Below are positions 13,098 to 23,897 of a stretch of 64,000 nt of DNA, in pieces (positions within the stretch are counted from its first letter, which is position 1; every line of letters begins with the position of its first letter). A program made the translations under genes and the position numbers. Under the pieces are notes generated by a model, which ran no database searches, was not told the origin of the DNA, and was given only the letters and a program-made list of their open reading frames with translations. Source of the DNA: Macrotis lagotis (lineage: Eukaryota > Chordata > Mammalia > Peramelemorphia > Peramelidae). The stretch is taken from assembly GCF_037893015.1 (NCBI RefSeq), contig NC_133663.1, positions 220,437,753 to 220,501,752 on the forward strand, in the 5' to 3' direction.

Positions 13098-13335
13098 AAC
13101 TAATGAGAAGCTAGATCAAGTGAGCATCAGACTCTCATATGAAAAACAAAAAAAAATGAAAAAATAAAAACTTTAATCAGTAGTTCTTCAAGTCCATTTC
13201 CAGACTCATCTCATGCTGGGAATCTAAATTCTGACATAGTCCTAAATAGGAGTTTTTTCCCCAAGAGGAAATTTTGTCTATTCTACTGGAAACTCAGTAT
13301 CTTCAAAAAATAGAATGGAGGAATTCTTTACAAAG
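13098..13335 (+). pseudogene. ANKRD26: ANKRD26-like exon, broken
   Basis: After the acceptor 'cttcacag', the text reads 'TNEKLDQVSIRLSYEKQKK'. In shifting frames it continues 'AGNLNSDIVLNRSFFP', then 'PRGNFVYSTGNSVSSKN', then 'RMEEFFTK'. These blocks occur in the same order in the ANKRD26 C-terminal region. A TAA soon after the poly-A stretch at about 13165 and at least two frameshifts break the frame. No convincing donor follows 13335. The next exon in protein order lies 9.6 kb downstream at 22919, with a CpG island inserted between them. Confidence 0.75.
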
Positions 13336-13637
13336 TTTAGTTATTCAGAATTTTTTTTCTCTGTTAAAGATATAATTTAAAATAGTCATTCTAGTAACAT
13401 TTCCTGCTTAATTTTTGAATGTCTTACTGATTTTTGAAATCTGTCAAGATGAAAGTGATCTCTTTACTTAATAATTAAAAATGCTAGAATAATCTGTTAA
13501 AATATTTTTCACTCGGTCCGCGCGCCCGAGCGCGGGTCCCGGGGCGGCGCGCCCCGGCTTCCGAGGAAGGGGAGGGGAGGGGCGGCCTCGGAGGTCGCGG
13601 GCGGGCGGGCGGGTACGCGGCCCCTCCTGCCCCTTAC

Positions 13638-13741
13638 GTGGCGAAGGACAGCCAGCCGTCCTTGGTGGTCCGCTCTTCCCAGCGCGGCAGCTCGTCCTCA
13701 CTGCCCGTGGCGTCCAGACCCGCGTAGCGTAAGGCAGCCAT
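13638..13741 (-). pseudogene. WWOX: WWOX-like exon 1 (start codon to first donor)
   Basis: On the minus strand, ATG at 13741-13739 opens '[19 protein letters not shown]' and then '[11 protein letters not shown]'. This is the N-terminus and first half of WW domain 1 of WWOX, a WW-domain short-chain dehydrogenase and tumour suppressor. The exon ends before a donor GTAAGG (GT at 13637-13636), about where the mammalian exon 1 ends. Two things are unusual. One residue of the 'PPGW' motif is lost ('LPRW'), and the conserved aromatic pair after 'DGW' reads 'LSF', which should weaken the WW fold. I found no exon 2 ('EEKTQWEHP') on the minus strand to the left. It is either a stranded duplicated exon 1 or the true first exon with a very long intron. 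I favour a stranded copy. Confidence 0.7.
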
Positions 13742-13824
13742 GGCGGGAGCGAGGAGCGCCGCGCGCCGGCACACCGCTGGCCGCCCGGCGCTGAGCACAA
13801 GCCGGGGACCGCGCGCCCGACGCC

Positions 13825-13857
13825 GGCTCGGCTCGGCTCGGCTCGGCTCGGCTCGGC
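13825..13857. repeat. (GGCTC)n minisatellite in the CpG island
   Basis: About six GGCTC units lie just upstream of the WWOX-like start codon (minus-strand orientation), within the inferred 5'UTR or promoter. Adjacent SAR- and RLG-repeating frames on both strands come from this repeat. Confidence 0.85.
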
Positions 13858-14454
13858 TGCGCTCGCGCTCACGCGCTCCTATTGCCTGGCTTCCCTCGGC
13901 GTGGCCCGCCTCGGCGCAACTGGGCACGCGCGACGCCGCACCGCCGGCTGAGCCCAGTCTGGGCGCGGGTGAAGGAGACGCGGCGGCCGCGAAAGAACAA
14001 GCCACACATCACAAATAACAAGGAAGGTTTTATTTGTCCTCGCCTAGCCGACTGGAACTCCTGGGAGCTGGACCTCGAAGCCGGGCGGCGCCCGAGGAGT
14101 TAGAATGGACAGGGCTCTGGCTGCCCCGCTGGAGGGCTGCTTCAGTGCGCGGCGCTGCCAGCCTGCGCGCCAAGCCTGCTGGGAAATGTAGTCCTAGGCA
14201 ACTTCCTGTCCGAGATTCACGAGCTCTTTCCGGTGAACTTTGACCCGCTGTCCTGGACCTTTTTCACTACCCGCCCCTCCCGCGTTTAAGGGGAGTTCCT
14301 CACAGCTTGGGAGTGGACGAAAGCTGCCCAGCAGGCTCGAAAAAATAATGAGAAGAGGTCAGTGATTAAAGATTCAACCTAAAAGTGTGCAATGGGTACA
14401 TTTTGAGTGGAGATTGGTTGTTGCACTGCAGAAGCCATTTAAAAGATGAGAAAA

Positions 14455-14565
14455 GGGGCAGCTGGACTCAGGACTTGAGTTCAAATGTGACCTCAGACAC
14501 TTTCTAATTACCTGTGTTGCCTTGGACAAGCCACTTAACCCCATTGCCTTGCAAAAAAAAAGTGT
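14455..14565 (+). mobile_element. Marsupial tRNA-derived SINE, truncated
   Basis: The order 'ggggcagctggactcagg', 'acttgagttcaaatgtgacc', 'caagccacttaaccccattg' and a poly-A tail is the SINE core with a shortened middle. Confidence 0.85.
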
Positions 14566-14789
14566 AAAAATGAGAAAACAGCTACAGAGATGTTGCCCGA
14601 TTCACAAGGAAAATAAGTATCTCAGGGTTCAAACTTTGCTCCTTGAGCTCCAGGACCCTCTTTATTCCACAAGGCCACTATGATCCTTGCCCTCATCCCA
14701 CCTCACCCAGGAAACCTCTTCAAAGAAGATAACATTCTGGTGGTACTCATGAAAGCGGCTCATGTTTGTTTAAAGAATTGGAGATTGGA

Positions 14790-14945
14790 GCAGCTACAGG
14801 CACAGTGGATGGAGCACTGACCCTGGAGTCAGGAGGAACTGAGTTCAAATCCAACCTCAGACACTAAACAATTACTTAGCTGTGTGGCCTTGGGCAAGCC
14901 ACTTAACCCCATTTGCCTTATAAAAATCCTAAAAAAAATTAAAAA
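14790..14945 (+). mobile_element. Marsupial tRNA-derived SINE
   Basis: This is a near full-length copy from 'gagcagctacaggcacagtg' to 'ccttataaaaatcctaaaa' with an A-rich tail. It lies directly at the left edge of the large duplication and has no counterpart at the edge of the right copy. Confidence 0.9.
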
Positions 14946-15289
14946 AATTACTGAAAATTTCTAAGAAAAAGATCATGAAAGTAATATCCATGTAAATATT
15001 TTTGGAAATCAGTGTGTCATGTTGGAGATGTTAACTGAGGATAGAATAGTAACTTGAAGAGCAACTTGAAGATCAGTTGAGTCTGGAGGTCATTCATATA
15101 ACTATAATTTTAAGGAAGGTATTTTTAGTTTTTAGTATTTTTAGGTTTTTTTAGATTTTTTTTTTGGAAGGCAAATGGGGGTAAGGTATTTTTAGCTTAA
15201 TGAATAGAAGACTCACATGACACCTGAAAGTTGTTACCAGACACGTGAAGGACTATTATGCACGAAAGCGATCCTATTTGTTAGTCTAA

Positions 15290-15460
15290 AATGTGGAAAA
15301 ATAGAAATTTTAAGCAAATAGACATAGGTTTGATGTCATGAAATCTTTGTAACAATTAGAGTCATTTATAAATGGAATGGGTGCTTTAGGAAATGATCTG
15401 TTTCCTCTTGTTTCAATCAAAGGTTTGATAACTATTTATTGGATATATTCTAATTTTACT
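15290..15460 (+). mobile_element. CR1/L3-like LINE tail
   Basis: The text 'gacataggtttgatgtcatg' then 'ttgtaacaattagagtcatt', followed by 'aatggaatgggtgctttagg', is the CR1-type 3' end order (RFD..KNF, TI, WNGL). It is shared with the right copy at 42170-42340, so it predates the duplication. Confidence 0.5.
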
Positions 15461-15695
15461 GTTGAATCATTTTTTCAGTCATATCTGACTTCATAATTGC
15501 ATTTGGAGCTTTTTTAGCAAAGATACTAAAGTGATTCACTTCCTTCTCTACTGCCGAAGAAACTGAGGTGAGCAGGGTTAAGTGACTTGCCCAGTATCAA
15601 ATAGCTAATACAGATCAGATTTAAATTAAGGAAGATGGACCTTCTGACTCCAGGACCTGCACTCTAATCACTGAGTCATCTATCTGCCCCACATT
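15461..15695 (+). mobile_element. Marsupial SINE (MIR/CORE-type, about 235 bp)
   Basis: The motif order 'cagtcatatctgact', 'aaagatactaaagtgattca', 'cttccttctctactg', 'gaaactgaggtgagcagggt', 'aagtgacttgccca', 'ctgagtcatctatctgcccc' matches the long marsupial SINE, also found at 63236-63490 and 49665-49930. The right duplication copy keeps only its first ~30 bp (to about 42375). Confidence 0.85.
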
Positions 15696-16434
15696 GCATT
15701 AGGAATAAGTTAAACTAAAAGGCTTCCAAGATGCTGTTCAATGCTAATAGTCTGTAATTTTGAAATTCTATGGTTAACTACTACCCTCTGGTGTTATTTG
15801 ATTTTTCTGAGTCTCCAGAGAATTACAAAGTAGAATTAAGGATAAAAAGATATTGATTAAAAACATAATACATTTTAGGAAAAAATACTATTAAAATTAT
15901 TTTATGTTGAATTAAAATATTTAAAAAGGAAAATTCAGTACATCTGTAAACTCCTCATCTATTTGGATTTATTTCCACCTGGTTTTCTGTATATTTCTTA
16001 CTCATGTTCTGCCTTAGATCCTCTAATGAGGAGTAATGTCATATTCTGGAGGTCTTTTGGAGGTCTTTTTCTATTTTATGAGGACTAAGTGACACCTTCA
16101 GATGTGCCATTAATTCTCCTTTTTCCTTGTTCAATGAACTATTCTGAGCATATGTATCTCCTCAGGTATATATATTTTATAAAGTTTATACTCATCGTTT
16201 CTTATTGGAAATGTGATGTACCTACTGATATCCACTATTATCTTTTCAGTCACCCATAACTTGAATTTTATATGATTTCTTCTAAGATTCATAAATAATC
16301 AGTACCACTAGAAAGACGAGTTGAAAGATGCGCTGGAAGGCAGATAATTATTTAAAGCACATCATCACAACTTCTTTTGTTTTGTTTTGTTTTTTAGGAT
16401 TTATCAAAAAAAGTAACTTGATCGTTGCATTTGC

Positions 16435-16545
16435 ATTAAAGACCATTAGAATGTAAACTATTTCAGGGCACAGAATTGTCTGTCTCTCTTTGTGTTCCCA
16501 GACTATGCATTTAATAAATATGTATTGTCAGACTGACTCTTTATT
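16435..16545 (+). mobile_element. L2 3' end
   Basis: The layout 'agaatgtaaactatttcagg', 'cagaattgtctgtctctctt', 'gtgttcccagactatgcatt', 'taataaatatgtattgt' is the L2 3' end (gene-like length clause followed by 'aataaatg'). Confidence 0.7.
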
Positions 16546-17449
16546 GAAAGAAGATGCCCCTTAAGACCAGCTTTGGTCTACTGAATGAAATGCTATTTTG
16601 AATCACCAACTCATGGGATTTTTGTATAATCCAATTTTTTTGTTCATTTGTTTTTGTAAATTTGTCAATTGGCTGTAGCATATTCTTTGTGAAAATTCAT
16701 TTCCTTAATGCAGCAAAGGCAGGAAAGCATCACACACAGGAATTTATGCTATGGAGCAAGCCTTGGAATCCTAGGAATGGGAGAAAGCCTTCAGGAACAG
16801 GTCATGCCTTTCTTCTCTCCTAAAAGACTTCAGCATCAGAAAGAAACAACAAAAAACAATAATGTGAAGAGATTTTGATTGAATACAAGAGACCTTAAAA
16901 TAGTGATAAATTTCATAGATGACATTAAAAAAGGGAAATCTTCAACACTAGCTGAAATCTTTAGAAGAATTAGAGATTTGATGAGAGAGACATAGAGCTA
17001 TGATTTCATTGATGTAGTAGCTGCCCAGTTATATTTATATTTTATTCTTATAAAGATTTTCTCAAGTTTAAAATATATTCATATGTATCAATAGTAAACA
17101 TTGCCCTTCCAGTGGATATTTTTGAATGTAACAATATTGTCTGAGATTTTTATCTAATGTTTTATTATCTTCTCCTTTATTACAAAACTTATGAAATGAC
17201 TCCTCAGTGCTTTCTTAATTATATCACAAGCAGATTACTTCATATTTGATCTGGTTTCAGAAATCATCTTCAGTGCCATTTCTACATATTCTTCTTGGGA
17301 TCTAAGGTGTTAAAATGCAGTTATGGTGATTTGATCAAATGATAATAAAATATACATTGATGTATAAATATTGAAAATAAGTTCCATTTTATAATGTATC
17401 TTCAGTCAATTTCATTTGTAAATACTTATGAATTCAATGGAATCATTTA

Positions 17450-17640
17450 GATCTAGAAGAGATCTTACAGTTCCTCAAGTCAGTTATATCTTTACCCCCA
17501 CTTTACAGATGAGAAAAGCAAGGCACAAAGAAGTTCATTGACTTACCCAGGACCACAGAAATAGGAAGTATTTCAAACAGGATTTGAATGCAATTCGTTC
17601 TGAATCCATGTCCAATATCTTAGCCCCCTGATGTCTTATT
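17450..17640 (-). mobile_element. MIR-like SINE (minus strand), in both copies
   Basis: 'ccactttacagatgagaaaa' and 'acttacccaggaccacag' are reverse-complement MIR 3' and core text. The same element is at 43170-43360 in the right copy, so it is older than the duplication. Confidence 0.65.
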
Positions 17641-18629
17641 GCCTTTCCAGAAACCTTAACTGAATTTCATAAATAAAGTTTTCATAGTTTTGTTTCTTCT
17701 TTTCACAGTTGTATGAGTCTTCCTCAGCATTTTACAATTGAACTTATGTTCTGCATCAGGTTGTCTTCCTTGACTCCTAGCTTTAGTAGGGAACTTAAAA
17801 GTGTATGGTGGCTAAAGTAGTTTCTTGGCTCTTTTGACCCCCATTGAGCTGCTTGTTTTTTATCATTTGATCTTGATTATCACCATTTCCCACAAAAAGA
17901 TTAATGCCTTTGCCATTTTCCGTTTCTGATTTTTTTCTGATACTTATTTTCATTTATGTCATTTAATAACCAATTTCAATTATTTTCATTTTTTCTTTGG
18001 TACTTACCATCTAACTCTTCAGGAAGAACATATTCAGGAGAGACATACAGCAGACAAACATAGATTCTCAATAAACTAATTTTTTTTTTGAAAACGTGGT
18101 CTATATTTTCCAGAATACTTTCTGGAATCCTCACCTGTTCCCATCTTGTTTTTAAGCACTAAACATCAAAATAAGTTTTGACTTTTCATGACTTCATTCT
18201 CTTCAATAGATAGAGTCATGGAGATTACAATTACCTTCATGGTTGTGGTCTCATAATAAACCTAATAAACATTGCAAAATGATACGATCAAATACCATGA
18301 AGAGCACTGGTTCTTATTACTTTGGTACACAGTGAAAGCAATTGTAATCTGTCCTAAGTCATCCTTCAGTCTAACTACTACCTTGTTTTATCTATTAGCT
18401 TATTTCAGTAGCATCAATATGGATGTTATTGATTTCGTAGAATCGCATGACATTTTATCATTCATTTAATATTAAAATTGTCAATAGTTAATATTCCTAA
18501 AATAACTAAAACAATGTTTGACTCTTGGCACCATGTTCATTTTCTAGAGGAGGGATGCTATATTTTCTTTATTTCATGGGTTACCTTTCATGTTTTAGAC
18601 CACTGTTAGTGGTCAAGGTATTTAACAAG

Positions 18630-18800
18630 GATCCCCTATGTATTTGTCATTCATTAATTGAACAAGATTTTCTTAAGCATCTACTCTTTAGTAGGCATTG
18701 TACTTGCTCTAGGGAGAGAAAAAAAGGATAAAACAGTCCCTACTCTGAAAGAGCTTACATTCCATTGTGGGTTGAAAACAAAGCAAACACAGCAACCTAT
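18630..18800 (+). mobile_element. Ancient interspersed repeat in both copies
   Basis: The order 'cattgtacttgctctaggga', 'aggataaaacagtccctact' and 'gagcttacattccattgtgg' is a familiar ancient mammalian repeat pattern (growth or storage clause followed by 'cagtccctgccct..gagcttacattcta'). It is matched at 44385-44530. I am unsure of the family. Confidence 0.5.
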
Positions 18801-19712
18801 ATAAATCTAAGGAAAAAGCAAAATGATTACAAATGCATACACAGTAATTCGGTTGTATATACAACTTGTATATACTTGAATTGAACCTTCAAAGGAAATT
18901 GGGGATTCTGAAAGACCCAGGGAAGTTGGCATTATCTCTCCAGCGTGGGAGAATGCCATTGTAAGTTCCTGGAGATGGGAGATGGAAAGTCTTTATAAGG
19001 AACAACAGATAGTCTAATTTAGTTGGAACTTAAAGAAATAATATACAATAAGCCAGAAAAGGTATGCTGAAGCCAGATGCCCAAGAGCAGTTTTTTGCCC
19101 CTGAATACATGAAACTTTTCACTTGTGGTAGAAACTACTAGATTGTGTATTCCATGGGCATAAGCTTTCAATACCACAGAGTCAGCTCCTTGTCACAGTG
19201 AGAGCTCAGAGAAATATTTCTCTCTTAACAGGTTGGAAACCCAGTCACTGTCATGAACTGTCATGCAGCAAATGACTCCTTATAGCTCTTAATTACCTTT
19301 GACCCCTTGTAGCCCTCAGTTCTTGTCTTTGAAATTCTTCCTGACTTCCCACAATATTAGACAGATCTATATCCTCCTCTTACCTGTGGTGTTATGAAGG
19401 CCCTCTCAACCATTTCTACTACTCACTACAACCACTACTAACTATGACTCAGACTTATACCATTCTCTGACCCCAAAATAAAGTCATTTCCATGTCCACA
19501 GAAGGGCCAAGGTCACTATCCTAGAACTTGTAGCTGAAAATGCTTAGCAAAGGGATATTTAATTCTTCCATTTTGTGAAGTTTTTGTGTAATGTGACCAG
19601 ATTCAACAGCTTTAATAGGTACTTGGGGTATTTCTAGCAGACCCATTTTCCACAGCACAATATTGCAACAATTTTCACAAAGTGCATGTGAGAAACATCA
19701 AAAATGTCTTTA

Positions 19713-19857
19713 GGGATGGCTAGGTGGTGCAATGGATAGAGCACCGGCTCTGGGGTCAGGAGTACTTGAATTCAAATCCGGCCTCAGGCACTTAGTAATA
19801 ACCTAGCTGTGTGGCCTTGGGTAAGCCACATAACTCCATTTGTCTTGCAAAAACCTC
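19713..19857 (+). mobile_element. Marsupial tRNA-derived SINE, in both copies
   Basis: A full-length body runs from 'gggatggctaggtggtgcaa' to 'catttgtcttgcaaaaacct'. The same insertion is at 45448-45590, so it predates the duplication. Its tail has grown into a compound microsatellite. Confidence 0.92.
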
Positions 19858-19860
19858 AAT

Positions 19861-19893
<33 letters not shown>

Positions 19894-19896
19894 ATG

Positions 19897-19974
<78 letters not shown>

Positions 19975-19980
19975 TACATA
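19861..19980. repeat. Compound (TC)n-(TG)n-(TA)n microsatellite
   Basis: Runs of TC, then TG, then TA follow the SINE tail. Short frames on both strands with CVCVC or IYIYI translations are artefacts of this run. The right copy at 45597-45712 has TC and TA but little TG. Confidence 0.9.
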
Positions 19981-20127
19981 TGGTTAATTGACTTTTTCAA
20001 CATCCCCTTGGATAGATTAGAATCTCCTAAAAAACTCAGTTCAGCAAATGGAGTATCCATTACAACATCTTCCTTGGACAGTTCATTAACTGAGGAAGAT
20101 AGAAAGATGGTGAAACCGTACAAAGTA

Positions 20128-20470
20128 TGTTGGAGAAGTGCCGGGTTTTTATTTACAACGCCGGCTTCTTTATGCTAGTCCGTCCTCTTACTCACCAGTC
20201 CAACGCATGATGAGTCTTCGGGGTACCTCCGGCCCCCACTCTTTGATGGGGGAAGAACCAGACAGAGCGCCTGAGGTGGATAATGAGTCTTTATTCTTCT
20301 GTGATCACATCCCGCTCCCCCCAACCTCTCAGCAGACACTTTTATCCCCTCTGTCCTCCCTCCCATGAACTCTTACTCAATGAGGGGCCGAGTTCTGTAA
20401 CATTCCCTTATAAGGTGATTATGTTTCCCCCGCTAAGCGACCGCCAAGCCTCTTCCCCCCGCCCCCAACA
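20128..20470 (-). mobile_element. Solo LTR (endogenous retrovirus-like), left copy only
   Basis: This 343-bp GC-rich block has termini TGTTGG ... CCAACA, the inverted TG/CA ends of an LTR. On the minus strand it carries a TATA-like 'ggataaaagtg' (about 20335-20345) and an AATAAAG polyadenylation signal (about 20290), in the correct U3-R-U5 order. The right copy of the duplication lacks it (empty site at about 45857-45868). No flanking target duplication is visible, and a few bases present at the empty site are missing here. There is no internal retroviral gene. Confidence 0.82.
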
Positions 20471-20815
20471 GAGAAGAGTTTCAAAGTCTTCAAGAAAAGA
20501 TGAAATGGGTAAAAATATGACACAAACTAGGATAGGGTATTAGGAAAGTAAAGTTCAAATGAAGGGTCAAGTTTGTCTGAAAGATCAGGGGTAGTTGCTT
20601 GGAGAAGTTAGCATTTAATCTGGTCCTTGTAAAAAATCCAGATGATTTTTACCTGGTAAAAGTATGATGAAGCGGGAGGGGTGTCTAACTGTCTGAGAGC
20701 AGAGAGGCTAACAATACTGGTCTTGGTGCTAGTTCAATCTCACCTTGGATAGGCGCCCTGACTCTGGGACTCTGGTGAAGTCACTCACCCTCTATCTGCC
20801 TCGGTTTCTTCTTTA

Positions 20816-20968
20816 TTTTTTTTATGTTTTTGCAAGGCAAATGGGGTTAAGTGGCTTGCCCAAGGCCACACAGCTAGGTAATTATTAAGTGTTTGAGCCC
20901 GGATTTGAACCCAGGTACTCCTGACTCCAGGGCCGGTGCTTTAGCTACTATGCCTCCTAGCCACCCCT
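20816..20968 (-). mobile_element. Young SINE with target duplication, left copy only
   Basis: This minus-strand SINE is flanked by the 13-bp direct repeat 'ggtttcttcttta' at 20803-20815 and 20969-20981. The right copy has a single uninterrupted version of this site at about 46193-46207. The insertion therefore came after the duplication, or the right copy descends from an unoccupied chromosome. Confidence 0.95.
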
Positions 20969-20999
20969 GGTTTCTTCTTTAAAATGAGATGATTCTATG

Positions 21000-21152
21000 A
21001 GGCAGCTAGGTGGCTCAGTAGATAGTGCACCAGCCCTGGATTCAGGAGGACCTGAGTTCAAATGTGGTCTCAGACATTTAATAATTACCTAGCTCTGTGG
21101 TCTTAGGCAAGTCACTTTACCCCATTGCCTTACAAAATCCTAAAAAAAATGT
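21000..21152 (+). mobile_element. Marsupial tRNA-derived SINE, in both copies
   Basis: The body runs from 'gaggcagctaggtggctcag' to 'ccccattgccttacaaaatc'. It is shared with 46225-46385. Confidence 0.9.
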
Positions 21153-22918
21153 CTTCAGCCAGTTCTTATACCAACTCTCATTATGAAGCTCTCTGTATAG
21201 GACTTTGAGTTCAGAAGTAGGGATATACACACAAGGCTAAGCAGAACCCAAGGAGCATGTGACAAACTACACCAACTTTGACCTTGATACCTTCATCTCT
21301 TCAGTGCAATCTGTCCTAACTTGATCACATATTGCATATTGAAGATTGGAAACAGGATCACGTAAACTGTAATTTTTTAAAAAATGTGGAACAGTCTCCT
21401 CACCTTCTATTTATATTTTCTTGATGTAAGACCTGGTGAGATTCATCTACTTAACTATTCCAGGAGATGATTTGATATAGGACAATACATATTGGTTCCT
21501 TCTTTCCTAAAAACTGAAACATGGCAGCTCAAATGGCCATTGAAGAGTAGGTCAGTCTAGATGAACAGATGTGTTTGGGAGATAACAAAATATTAATCTT
21601 CCAGGTTTGAAAGTATCTGGAAGCATACTCCTAAAGTATATGAAAAATTAAGCAAACCAGTTAAGGGCATTCCCTGATGTTGAAAACGGATCAAAATTAG
21701 GTCTCTGTCACTGATTACTGTGTAACCTTGGATTAGTATCTTGACTTTAAATACAATTATCCTTCAAACTCTTCCCAACACAGTTTTGATATTTTGCAGG
21801 TCAGTATTAGGAATTTAATGGGAATGTGCATGTGGGGGGGAGGAATTTTTCAAAAGTTATAGAAGATATATGGATGCCAGCCAATGACACAGAACCTATG
21901 ATTACTTAGCCTAAATTTTTCAATAAGGTATAATCTATGCACTCCATAAAAGAAAGAAAGAAAAAAATTCAGTCTTTTTCTCTGGTATGAAGGCAAAATA
22001 TTTTACAAGAAATTTTCAGATCATGGGGGTGTTGCCCTCCTAACCCCTGCACTGGGGCAGAGATAACTGTACTTTGCTATATTTAGTCTCTTTAAATTAT
22101 GCATAATTCATAGATAGTTAGAGACCTGTCTATAGATATCTAAATATAGATGCATTTATTGTTTTCCTATTACAATATGAACTTGTCAGACACAAGCGTT
22201 TATTAAGTACTTAGCTCACAATGTACTAGATACTGTGCAAATAGGAATCATTTAAGTTGTTTGGCTTTTTTTTAACATTCTCTAGTTCCTAACATGGTTC
22301 CTCTAGATTCACAGTAGACATTCATAAATTATAGATTGAATGTTTTATCATGACCTCTGTGTTCTCCTCTGTAAAATAAGATTAGAACGACCTGACCTCT
22401 AAAGTTACCTTATAGTTCTATAATAATATACTGGTACTGGCTAAATTTGTTACTGCATTCTTTTGGGATTTAGGTATAATAATGCATTCATAAGAAATAA
22501 TTATTTCATATCTATTTTTATAATTGCTTTGTAATCATTATAGTGGTCTCTTTAAGTGCTAAGGATATTTTATATTTTGAGATGATCTTTAGAAGACCCT
22601 ATGTAGTGATGATCTTATACTAAATTTGCTTAAAGAAAATTATATTCAAAATCTGAGACATGAATACCATGTTAACAAAATTCAAGTTTCTTTGCATATG
22701 GTCAATTGTGATAAGCTGATGATTCTGATAATAATCTTATTTTGTTAGACCAATACATTATCTATTTAATGACTAATGATCTAAGCTAGTATCTAAATTT
22801 ATTAATCATTTCTTTGTTTGCAACAGTTTAAAACCTTTTTTGAGTTCTGTGTATTATCTTAAGTTCATTATTCCTCATTCACTTTATTGTTCTGAATTTT
22901 ATTTCAATATTATTTCAG

Positions 22919-22955
22919 TTGCAGCAGGAATTAGAAGAGAGTATAGCCAAGGCAG
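22919..22955 (+). pseudogene. ANKRD26: ANKRD26-like penultimate exon, left copy (GC donor)
   Basis: This is a 37-bp exon after a 'tatttcag' acceptor, reading 'LQQELEESIAKA' and ending in phase 1. It corresponds to the 'QQELEKNI' part of ANKRD26. The donor at 22956-22957 is GC instead of GT. The right copy has a canonical GTATGT. The phase joins correctly to the exon at 23718. GC donors can work, but the upstream exons of this gene are broken. Confidence 0.8.
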
Positions 22956-23640
22956 GCATGTCCAAACTATTTATAAATAAAATGGTTAGTTTGATGTTAT
23001 AATTACTTTTTCTATGCATGAAAAACTCCCACAGATGTCAGCCATTATTATTATCCTTAAGATATTGGTTGATTTTAGAGCAGCTCATCAAATTATTCTT
23101 ATAATATTTCTATTTTCCCTCTGGAGTAGAAGTAAGTATATAAACTACAATTATAATTTTGTTCATACTGGTCAGTTTCTTTACACTCAAGTTGATTTCT
23201 ATTTTTTCTTATGTTCATTATTTTATTTGTCTATTTGTTGAAAATGTAAATAACACTTTCTTTTAGTTCATTACTTCTTTTATTTTTTTGTTAAATTTAT
23301 AACTAAATTGTTGATATAAATATTGTTCTTTTGGTACTATTTATTACTAGACAAAATTGTAATTTAAGACCGCTAGTTAAATTGATATTTGTAGATGGTT
23401 TGGGAAATGTGGAATTGGTTTTGATTTGAGCTTCAAAACAAACCTGCATGGTATGTGACTTTCAGGAAAGCTTGAGTTTAAGTCCTCCTTTTGATACAAA
23501 TTGCTTATGGAACCATGGACAATCATTTAACTTCAGTGACCAAGAAACTTTAAAGACTAAGGTGGACCTATAACCATTGTTATGATTCTCACACCCATAA
23601 TTTAACATGATTAATTTTGAATACCTAGGGGGAAAAAACA

Positions 23641-23683
<43 letters not shown>
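23641..23683. repeat. (CA)n microsatellite upstream of terminal exon
   Basis: About 20 CA units lie 35 bp upstream of the final-exon acceptor. It is present also at 48807-48852 in the right copy, with interruptions. Confidence 0.95.
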
Positions 23684-23685
<2 letters not shown>

Positions 23686-23717
23686 ATAAATTGTTTTTTT
23701 CCATCTTTTCTCCCCAG

Positions 23718-23866
23718 TTAATGTTGGAACTGAATCTACGTCTTGTAGGGCTTCTCCATTAGGATCAACTGAAGAATCCTCAAGCTTACCAAATCTGAAT
23801 CAGGGTCCAGTTTCCAGAGCAACTCAGGAATACATAGACATTTTAAAGAAAAAGTACTTGATTTAA
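23718..23866 (+). pseudogene. ANKRD26: ANKRD26-like terminal exon, left copy (open)
   Basis: This is a 149-bp coding part after a 'ttttctccccag' acceptor. It reads from 'VNVGTESTSCRASPLGSTEE' through 'SSSLPNLNQGPVSRATQEYI' to 'DILKKKYLI' and a TAA at 23864-23866. It is the ANKRD26 C-terminus, where the family has 'RASPLGSTDES' and a final 'ATQEYxEILKKNYMI'. The frame is fully open and the phase fits the preceding exon. AATAAA follows at 23892-23897. I call it part of a pseudogene only because exons at 11599 and 13098 are disrupted. Confidence 0.85.
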
Positions 23867-23891
23867 AGGAAGAAATAATGTACATCTATCA

Positions 23892-23897
23892 AATAAA
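23892..23897 (+). terminator. Polyadenylation signal AATAAA
   Basis: It lies 26 bases after the stop of the left ANKRD26-like terminal exon. It is conserved at 49063-49068 in the right copy. Confidence 0.7.

Larger units (their letters stand above)
13512..14300. promoter_or_regulatory. CpG island with WWOX-like promoter and exon 1
   Basis: The sequence changes abruptly from AT-rich to very GC- and CpG-rich at about 13512 and back at about 14300. It contains an exon on the minus strand (13638-13741). At 14179-14193 lies 'ctgggaaatgtagtc', the reverse of the ACTACATTTCCCAG element known from ZNF143-type and bidirectional CpG-island promoters. I infer a promoter for the minus-strand exon and perhaps a divergent plus-strand transcript. 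The plus-strand frames of 60-90 codons here are compositional artefacts. Confidence 0.7.

Noticed and set aside
13468..14243. Multiple frames in the CpG island
   Set aside because: Only the minus-strand WWOX-like start has family support. The others are GC artefacts or (GGCTC)n repeats.
19803..20178. Small frames with CVCVC or ERERE repeats
   Set aside because: Microsatellite translations.
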